A DNA stretch of 8,763 nucleotides, taken from the NCBI GenBank assembly GCA_938033975.1, contig CALHKJ010000287.1, positions 1 through 8,763 of the forward strand. Reading direction: 5' to 3'. This DNA comes from an uncultured Saprospiraceae bacterium. GTDB taxonomy: Bacteria > Bacteroidota > Bacteroidia > Chitinophagales > Saprospiraceae. The position numbers and the translations under genes were made by a program. The notes under the pieces were generated by a model. The model had not been told where the DNA came from and made no database searches. It was given only the letters and a program-made list of their open reading frames with translations. Shown piece after piece: positions 1-6,300 of this stretch; position 1 is the stretch's first letter, and each line of letters opens with the position of its first letter.

Positions 1-178
1 TTATTGTATAAGTATAAGTACATGTTTGATTTATAATCTCATCCTCATAGGTAATTGTTATTTCTGAAATATCATCACAATTGTCTCCGCTGGATGTAGC
101 CCAACCAGTATCATCAGGATGTGTTGATTCAGTACAATCTACATCTTGATCAGGAGAACAAGTGATAGATGGAGGCTC
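1..178 (-). other. HYR-like domain, truncated by the window edge
   Basis: Residues 842-900 start with EPPSITCSPDQDVDC, followed by ATSSGDNCDDISEITYED. This is the pattern of HYR or HYR-like immunoglobulin-fold domains common in Bacteroidota surface proteins (PPxITCP...DNCD...ITY). The expected continuation, an aromatic and Thr-rich strand leading to DACGN, would lie beyond the left edge. Confidence 0.7.
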
Positions 179-2701
179 AGTATCCGCTTCTACTCCAATA
201 TCCACTGAACAAACGGCTGTTGATCCAACTTGATCTGTAACTGTCACATAATGTAATCCTTCTGTCAAGTTATTATTTATCGCATCCGTAGAATTATCTG
301 TCCAGAGGTATGTAAATGGTGATTGTCCGTCTATTGCAGTCACTGTTGCAGAACCGTCATTTCCTCCATCACACGACACATTACTTTGGTCTACAATATC
401 ACAATCTACACCTGCCAATAATTCAATACCTACCTTGATAGGCTCAGCAGGCAATAATGGTGCTCCAGTATCAGCGTTCGATGCTGCATATGCAAATGAG
501 TTCCATGCAACTATGTTGGTTCCAACATTTGAAGGAGCAGTCATTTGCCATTCCAAACAAATTTGATCTCCTTGCTCAAGAGTAAGAGAACCAAAATCTA
601 CTCTGATTGCAGTTACTGTAGACAAATCAGCTGGAGCTGGACCCCAGTTTGCATTGGTACATCCTGCCGGAAAGGGCAATGGATCACCTGGTCTCGCCAA
701 TTCATCTCTACAAGGATTAGCTACTGTTGTATATTCTATAATAGTTCCAGCTGGTGCCGAAATTGCCGAAGATAAAACTGGCTCCCACTCAGAATCTCTA
801 GGAACACTTGGATCTAATACCTCCGTATCTCCTATGTAAGGGAATATATCAACCAATGTAATATCGTTAACTGGAACAGCATTTGGATTTGCTAAGCAAA
901 TTCTATAATCATTTACACCTCCCGGCACAGTTTCTCCAACTGTAGGAAATCTATGATAAGAATCATCTAGACTTCCCTGTACCTCTTTATAGGATTCTAA
1001 ACCTGCAGATCCTGGAGGAAGAATAACTTCCAAATCCTCTCCATCATAACATAATTCTCCATTTGTTACATAAGTACTTGCGCTTCCAAAATCTGAAAGA
1101 TTAGTAATTGGGCTATTGTCAGAACAATCTGTTGCTAATGGATTTCCGGTAGTTCCGTAATAATAATCATTTGTATAAACTCCTGCTCCACATGCACTTG
1201 TAATTTCAACCTGGAAGGCAGCACCTACACCTGTCCATGTTCCATCAGCCTCCATAACAAATTCATTACCTAAGGCATCATCCCAAATGAATTCGACATA
1301 TTGGCGCCCATCAGGCATTGTTCCAACATTGAATACAGGATCAAGATTATCTACTGCATTAGATCCCCATTTGATATATTCAGAATTAGGTACGTACTGC
1401 ATACAATGAGGCAAAACATCAAGTAAATATGCTCCATATATATCTTCACCCATTGCTTCAATACTTGCAAAGCCTAAAACAACTTCATATGTTTCACCAA
1501 CAACAAATGTGTATTTGCCTTGATTGGTAACTGGGTCTCTAACATTCTTAAATCCATCTATTACATTCTGCGCCTCCGCAATAGTTGTCGAGCTACATGC
1601 AGCATCTACACAATCTTCTCCATCTATTGTTCCAGATGTAGTCGAGCAAAAACTTATTGGATCTCCTGTAACAGCACTACTATTTAAAGTACCAAATATT
1701 CTAATTGCTTGGGTGTAAGGTGTAATCCATGTGTTTGGATTCCAAGGACCACTTCCTGATAAAGTTCCAAAATCAAATTGCAGTGAGGTTACTGTCTCTC
1801 CAGGAGCTAAGCCTAACTCTGTTACATAGTGGAATGCTTCTCCACAGGTACTAAGTGTTTTCCAAAAAATGTAATTTCCAGGATTACTGGATGATTCATA
1901 ATACATATCGTAATCGGCACAATAATCATCTTCATGCTCGATGGATCTAATGAAATCTAATTCAACATTGGTTGGTATATCTGCTGTTATTATATAATTA
2001 CTGACATCGGAAGAACTTTCATTAACCGGTCTCACTCTCCCTTGCCATTGTCCACCAGCAATCGAGTTAGAAGCAATATCTGCAAATGCAGGTATTGCAT
2101 CACAACCTGAACTTCCAGTTGGTCCAGCGACGGTTACAACTGGAGCGGAATCACTAGGATTTCCAGCGTTATCAGAAGTTCCTTCAACGGTATTATTAGC
2201 TGTAGTTCCACTATTTGTCCCTGCTGGAAACATGACTTGTATATATAATTGAATGGTAGAACCTTGAGAAAAGTCATCGTCATCAGTATTGACTCCATCT
2301 GGTGTACATGAACTACATTGTGTAGCATCAAACTCAAAAGTTACACAGTGTGTCACTGGATCATAATTAGGATTTACTACTCCATCTGGAAGTGGTGTAC
2401 TCCAGCCTAGGAAATCTAAATTAGGATCTAGACAATCCGTAATCATTGCAGTTTCACAATCACTTACAGAACTGTTACAAGAGGCATCAATTATATAATT
2501 GAATGGCTCTCCAGGATCAGGACTGGTGTTATCCACCGACTTATTCAAAAGGAAAGACTGGCCAGAGACCTGGCTGCTTGCCAAAAGAAATAGAAGTGTA
2601 CCCATTACAAAAATTAGCACTCCTCTAGGGAAGGATAATTCTTCTGAGGTAAATTGAGATACTACTTTTTGGGGAGCAGAATTCTGTAAAAACTTTCTCA
2701 T
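1..2701 (-). CDS. Secreted multidomain surface protein (DUF11-like, SprB, HYR-like), 3' end missing
   Basis: The frame is open from an ATG at 2701 to the left edge (900 codons plus one base), so the C-terminus is not seen. The start is fixed by an in-frame TAA at 2726-2728; the next ATG (codon 33) would remove the positively charged MRK start of the signal peptide. No Shine-Dalgarno is present, as is usual in Bacteroidota. Order seen: signal peptide 1-48; a DUF11-like domain about 50-195 beginning LLNKSVDNTSPDPGE; three further beta-rich DUF11-like regions at about 200-360, 375-560 and 590-760 (for example YEVVLGFASIEAMGED and NDYRICLANPNAVPV); one SprB repeat 765-841; the start of a HYR-like domain from 842. 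It is rich in cysteine, Asp, Asn and Thr, as expected of an extracellular protein. Domain names are inferred from motif likeness; SprB is the firmest and the middle DUF11-like regions the weakest. Role: probable adhesin or surface structural protein. A T9SS tail is expected beyond the window but not seen. Confidence 0.88.
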   Translation of the reverse strand, partial: MRKFLQNSAPQKVVSQFTSEELSFPRGVLIFVMGTLLFLLASSQVSGQSFLLNKSVDNTSPDPGEPFNYIIDASCNSSVSDCETAMITDCLDPNLDFLGWSTPLPDGVVNPNYDPVTHCVTFEFDATQCSSCTPDGVNTDDDDFSQGSTIQLYIQVMFPAGTNSGTTANNTVEGTSDNAGNPSDSAPVVTVAGPTGSSGCDAIPAFADIASNSIAGGQWQGRVRPVNESSSDVSNYIITADIPTNVELDFIRSIEHEDDYCADYDMYYESSSNPGNYIFWKTLSTCGEAFHYVTELGLAPGETVTSLQFDFGTLSGSGPWNPNTWITPYTQAIRIFGTLNSSAVTGDPISFCSTTSGTIDGEDCVDAACSSTTIAEAQNVIDGFKNVRDPVTNQGKYTFVVGETYEVVLGFASIEAMGEDIYGAYLLDVLPHCMQYVPNSEYIKWGSNAVDNLDPVFNVGTMPDGRQYVEFIWDDALGNEFVMEADGTWTGVGAAFQVEITSACGAGVYTNDYYYGTTGNPLATDCSDNSPITNLSDFGSASTYVTNGELCYDGEDLEVILPPGSAGLESYKEVQGSLDDSYHRFPTVGETVPGGVNDYRICLANPNAVPVNDITLVDIFPYIGDTEVLDPSVPRDSEWEPVLSSAISAPAGTIIEYTTVANPCRDELARPGDPLPFPAGCTNANWGPAPADLSTVTAIRVDFGSLTLEQGDQICLEWQMTAPSNVGTNIVAWNSFAYAASNADTGAPLLPAEPIKVGIELLAGVDCDIVDQSNVSCDGGNDGSATVTAIDGQSPFTYLWTDNSTDAINNNLTEGLHYVTVTDQVGSTAVCSVDIGVEADTEPPSITCSPDQDVDCTESTHPDDTGWATSSGDNCDDISEITITYEDEIINQTCTYTYTI
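179..409 (-). repeat. Single SprB-type repeat in the left protein
   Basis: Residues 765-841. It has the SprB signature: VSCDGGNDGSATV near the start, then DGQSPFTYLWTD, then LTEGLHYVTVTD. It aligns with the ten repeats of the large protein. Unlike them it lacks the inner cysteine after VTDxxG (GST instead of GC) but keeps the outer pair (Cys767 and the Cys of TAVC). The SprB family is named after the Flavobacterium gliding adhesin; its presence here suggests a surface role but not necessarily gliding. Confidence 0.85.
2558..2701 (-). other. Signal peptide with extended n-region
   Basis: Residues 1-48 of the left protein. The n-region is unusually long, about 26 residues starting MRKF and ending SFPRG. 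The hydrophobic core is at about 28-42 (VLIFVMGTLLFLLA) and is followed by SSQVSGQS, with likely cleavage after Gly47 or Gln48. The mature protein would then start at the first DUF11-like domain (FLLNKSVDN). Export by Sec is inferred. The cleavage site is approximate. Confidence 0.75.
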
Positions 2702-2767
2702 TATAAGATTCTTAGAATTAAAAATTTAATCTGTTAATCGGTGGTGTTGAATCTTATTCGAAAGTGG

Positions 2768-2791
2768 AATACCAATTGGCATTCAGGTATT
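2768..2791. promoter_or_regulatory. Operator-like inverted repeat AATACC-N12-GGTATT
   Basis: Perfect 6-bp arms (2768-2773 and 2786-2791) enclose 12 bases; the left arm also overlaps the palindrome CCAATTGG (2772-2779). It sits 67-90 bp upstream of the left gene's start, where a regulator could bind. Six-base arms can arise by chance in AT-rich DNA, so this is only a candidate. Confidence 0.25.
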
Positions 2792-2819
2792 AGCTGAAAA
2801 TAAAGGTGTCTAAAATCTT

Positions 2820-2850
2820 AAAAAATACATTCGTACTGAAAATACGAATG
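2820..2850 (-). terminator. Hairpin plus T6, terminator- or attenuator-like
   Basis: A perfect 8-bp inverted repeat, CATTCGTA (2828-2835) and TACGAATG (2843-2850), with a 7-base loop. On the minus strand it is followed by TA and six T. The stem is AT-rich, so strength is uncertain. It lies about 120 bp before the left gene's ATG, in the sense direction, so it could end a small RNA from the spacer or act as an attenuator in the leader. The structure is seen; the function is inferred. Confidence 0.45.
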
Positions 2851-2874
2851 GACATATAGCAGACGCCATATGTC
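2851..2874 (-). promoter_or_regulatory. Second hairpin abutting the first
   Basis: A perfect 7-bp inverted repeat, GACATAT (2851-2857) and ATATGTC (2868-2874), with a 10-base loop, touches the 2828-2850 hairpin with no spacer. On the minus strand, AGAC at its foot could instead pair with GTCT inside its own loop, giving an alternative fold. It may belong to a structured 5' leader or small RNA, or be a protein-binding palindrome. No known riboswitch class was recognised. Confidence 0.4.
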
Positions 2875-3263
2875 TAAAAAGGTGAGAAAACTACTTACAA
2901 GCTTCTTACGCTACAATCAAACAGCTAAAAACGTAGAGTGTAGCTGCTTTTCTATTACTCCGTTGATATCATGCAAGAAACATGCCCCATATTCTATATA
3001 TGTAATGCTTAAAACATGATCAATTAAAATAAAAGGGGGAAAATTTTAGAAAACCCTACAAGTCTTCACTCTTAAGACAACAAATGTCCTTAATAAGGTC
3101 CACACGAGACATTAATTATTATGTCTTTGGAAGCTAGTTTACATAAATTCTGTCATAATGAATTAAATTTAGGCTTCATGGCAGGAATCAAAGTAAGATA
3201 AATTTCACCCATTAGAAAATTAATATTATGTAAGGGCTTGATAATATTAAGTCAAGTTTAAAG

Positions 3264-3297
3264 AAAAAAAACCGCACTTTTTATGGCGCAGCTTTTT
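3264..3297 (-). terminator. Rho-independent-type terminator after the large adhesin gene
   Basis: On the minus strand, about 40 bp after the stop codon: AAAAAGCTGCGC, an 8-base loop (CATAAAAA), then GTGCGG and eight T. The A run and T run extend the stem. Several pairs are G-U wobbles, which become A-C mismatches in the opposite strand's RNA, so the hairpin should work only in the minus direction, matching the gene. Confidence 0.65.
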
Positions 3298-3336
3298 CTT
3301 CTAATATGTTTAGTAATTCGGTCTTTTGTAAGAAGA

Positions 3337-6300
3337 CTAGAATTTCGTAATCTTTTCTACGAATGCCATCTCTCCTACTTTCACTCTTAGAATGTAAGCT
3401 CCTGCAGGAAGATTCGATAAGTTGATCTGAATATTCTTGATTCCTATATTTGACATTTCAGGTGTCAACTCAGATATCAATGTTCCTTTCATATCGTATA
3501 CTTCACCACTGATTTCTTTGATTTTATTGCCAGTTACATTGAGGTTTAACAATTGATCTCCTCCAAATGGATTCGGATAAACTGTCAACATCGTCAAGTC
3601 TTCTTTCTCTGCGTTTACATCAATAACCACAACTTCAGTATAACTGAAATTACCATCTAAATCTATCTGCTTGATTCTATAGTAGTACAATCCTACTTCG
3701 TCAATTTGGTAATCATCATAGCTATAGGTTACCACATCATATTCATTTCCGAAAGCATCAACTTGGCCAACATATTCAAATTCATAAGCATTGTTAAATG
3801 CTCTTTCAACTTCGTAGTGACTTACATTATATTCGTTACCTACACTCCATTCAAGGTAATTATAATTTGTTCTGTTTTCTCCCCAGAAATCTAACCATTC
3901 TAAAGGAACTGTAATTCCGTAACCCGCATCAATCGTCAGATTCACTCCACCAGGTAGCATATTAAATGCTGATGTCATTCTTGTTATAGGATCTGGATCA
4001 GAATCTAATGTATCATCTCCAGCAGCATTTGGAACAATCAATGAATAGTTACCTGGACTTAAGAACTCTACTGCGTATGAACCTGAAGGCACTTCAAATA
4101 AGTAGTTACCATTTACATCTGTTGTTGCAGTTTTTACAATTTTGTTTAAGGCCACATCCCAAAGATTCACAGTAACTCCTTCTAATTTGATATCTCCTGC
4201 ATCAAATTTATTTGGCGTTCCACCTGGTTTATCCAACCATACTTGATTACCAATTCTTGCTGGAAGATAAACTCCAATATCTACATTCATGATATCCTGC
4301 TCTGGAGCCAAGCTGATTACCTCAGTCATTCTTGTATCTGGATCAACATCACTGTCTATATCATCCATGTTACCAATATTCATTTGAGTAAGTTCGTAAA
4401 GTATTGGTGGCACTACTTCGATGATATAGTCACCTGCAAATAAGTTTTTAAATACATAGTATCCACTTTCATCAGTAACAACCGTTGCAATAGGAACCAT
4501 ATTACTATCTGTCAACTTGATTGTAGCCCCGGAAATTCCTAATTCATCTGGATCCTGAATTCCATCTCCATCAGTATCATTCCATACATAATCTCCAATA
4601 CTTGATAATGGTGTTGGATCAACAGCAACTCTTGATTCATCATCTTCTGATTGATCTCCATTATCATTATTTGGTGTACTATCTACATCAATCTGAAGAG
4701 CTGACATTACTTCTGCTGTATTCATGTAATCAACCACATCAGTAATTGTAGCGTCGAAACTCAAATTAAGCAATGTCCCAACAGGTACTGAAAGGTTTTC
4801 CCAAACTACATCTGTACCACTATAACTGCCACCATGACTAAAATTAGTAGGATTAGTATATCCAGCAGGAAGGTGATCCATGATCATTACTTCTGTTGCA
4901 TCATTAGGACCACTATTACTTACACTAACCGTAAATGTTACCTGTCCTCCAACAAACTGAGTTGGATTATCAACCAACTTACTTATTGCAAGGTCAATCA
5001 TGCATGGCATTTCAACTATCTCTACACTTGCTACTTCAAAACAGCCAGCTGCATCTGTTACAGTTACAGTGTGAATACCCATTGATAAGTTATTTGCGAA
5101 AGCACTATTAGCCCCTGAACTCCAAGCATAAGAATATCCTCCTGCTCCTCCTTGAGCAGTTGCAATGGCACTGCCGTTGGTAGCTCCACATCCTGCATTC
5201 TCACCTTCTAGAGAAAGTGTAATAGCTTGACTTGATGCAACACTTGATAAACACATTGATTGACATCCTGCAGCATCAGTAACTGTTACTAGATAATCAC
5301 CAGCTTCTACATTTGTAATTGTCTGTGAGGTCAATCCATTTGACCAAGCATAGGTATAAGGTGCAACACCTCCAGTAGCAGAAACACTAGCTGAACCATT
5401 TGCTAATCCACAAGAAGTAGCAGAAGCACTTGATGAACATATTGGTGCATTTCCAACTGCGATAGTTATACTTGATGTATTGCTACAACCAGCTCCATCC
5501 GTTATGGTCACAACATAATCACCCGCTTCTAATCCAAATACTGTAGCTCCAATCGAATTGTCACTCCACTCATATAAGTATGGAGCAGTTCCTCCTGTTA
5601 CTGTAACGATGGCTTGACCATTATCCTCACCACATGTTGTGTTTACACCCTCAACTGAACCAACCGGTCCACTTGTGTTTGCAATTGATACTTCACATGA
5701 AGTTGTACAAGTATTTGCATCTGTTACAACTACAGTGTAAACTCCAGCTGCAAGATCTGTTATTGTTTCTGTCGTCATTCCATTTGACCATATATATGTG
5801 TAAGGTGCTAAACCATTAGATACACTGACAGCCGCAGTACCGATAGCGGCCCCACAAGCTGTATCAGTTCCAACTATTTCACATTCTGGAGTATTGCTAG
5901 CTGCAATTGTTACGCTGCATACTGTTTGACACGCTGAAGCATCAAGAACAGTTACAAAATATTCTCCTACTGCTAATCCAGTTACAGACTCAGCTGTTGC
6001 TCCGTTACTCCAAGCATACTGATATGGTGCCTGACCTCCAGTTACACTTACTATAGCAGTACCGTTTTCTTCGCCACAAGTTGTGTCATTTGCGGAAGCG
6101 CTACATACTGGGATATCACTTGCCTCGATAGTTCCTTCACAGATTGTTTCACAACCGTTAAAATCGGTAACAGTCACTTCGTAAGTTCCAGCATCAAGAC
6201 CATTATTACTTGCTGATGTTGCTCCGTTTGTCCACTGGTATGTGTAAGGTGCAACTCCACCATCTGCAGTAACAGTTAATGAACCGTTTGCTTCTCCACA

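Larger units (their letters stand above)
2702..3336. other. 635-bp AT-rich spacer between the two surface-protein genes
   Basis: No open frame of credible length or composition is seen on either strand. It holds a terminator-like hairpin for the right-hand gene (3264-3297), a double hairpin block (2828-2874) and short inverted repeats nearer the left gene (2768-2791, 2704-2714). The promoter of the left gene must be here if it is transcribed on its own, but I found no clear match to the Bacteroidota -7 TAnnTTTG and -33 TTG elements; a one-mismatch candidate (TTACTTTG, minus strand, about 3189-3196) lacks a good upstream element. The spacer is long for a Bacteroidota operon and suggests separate transcription units or a long leader. 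Confidence 0.7.

Noticed and set aside
545..1718. Short plus-strand open frames (545-775, 654-839, 1524-1718)
   Set aside because: They are antisense to the left gene, with no family likeness; they arise from its biased codon use.
2134..2337. A 67-codon minus-strand open frame
   Set aside because: It lies in another frame inside the left surface-protein gene, whose own frame is continuous here and has recognisable domain motifs.
3062..3113. Short inverted repeats in the spacer (GTCTT/AAGAC, AATGTC/GACATT, CCTTAATAAGG)
   Set aside because: Arms are 5-6 bp in AT-rich DNA with no T tract or consistent spacing; this is expected by chance.
3153..3212. A 19-residue minus-strand frame in the spacer (MGEIYLTLIPAM...)
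   Set aside because: It is too short, lacks a ribosome binding site, and has no signal or family likeness; chance is the simplest explanation.
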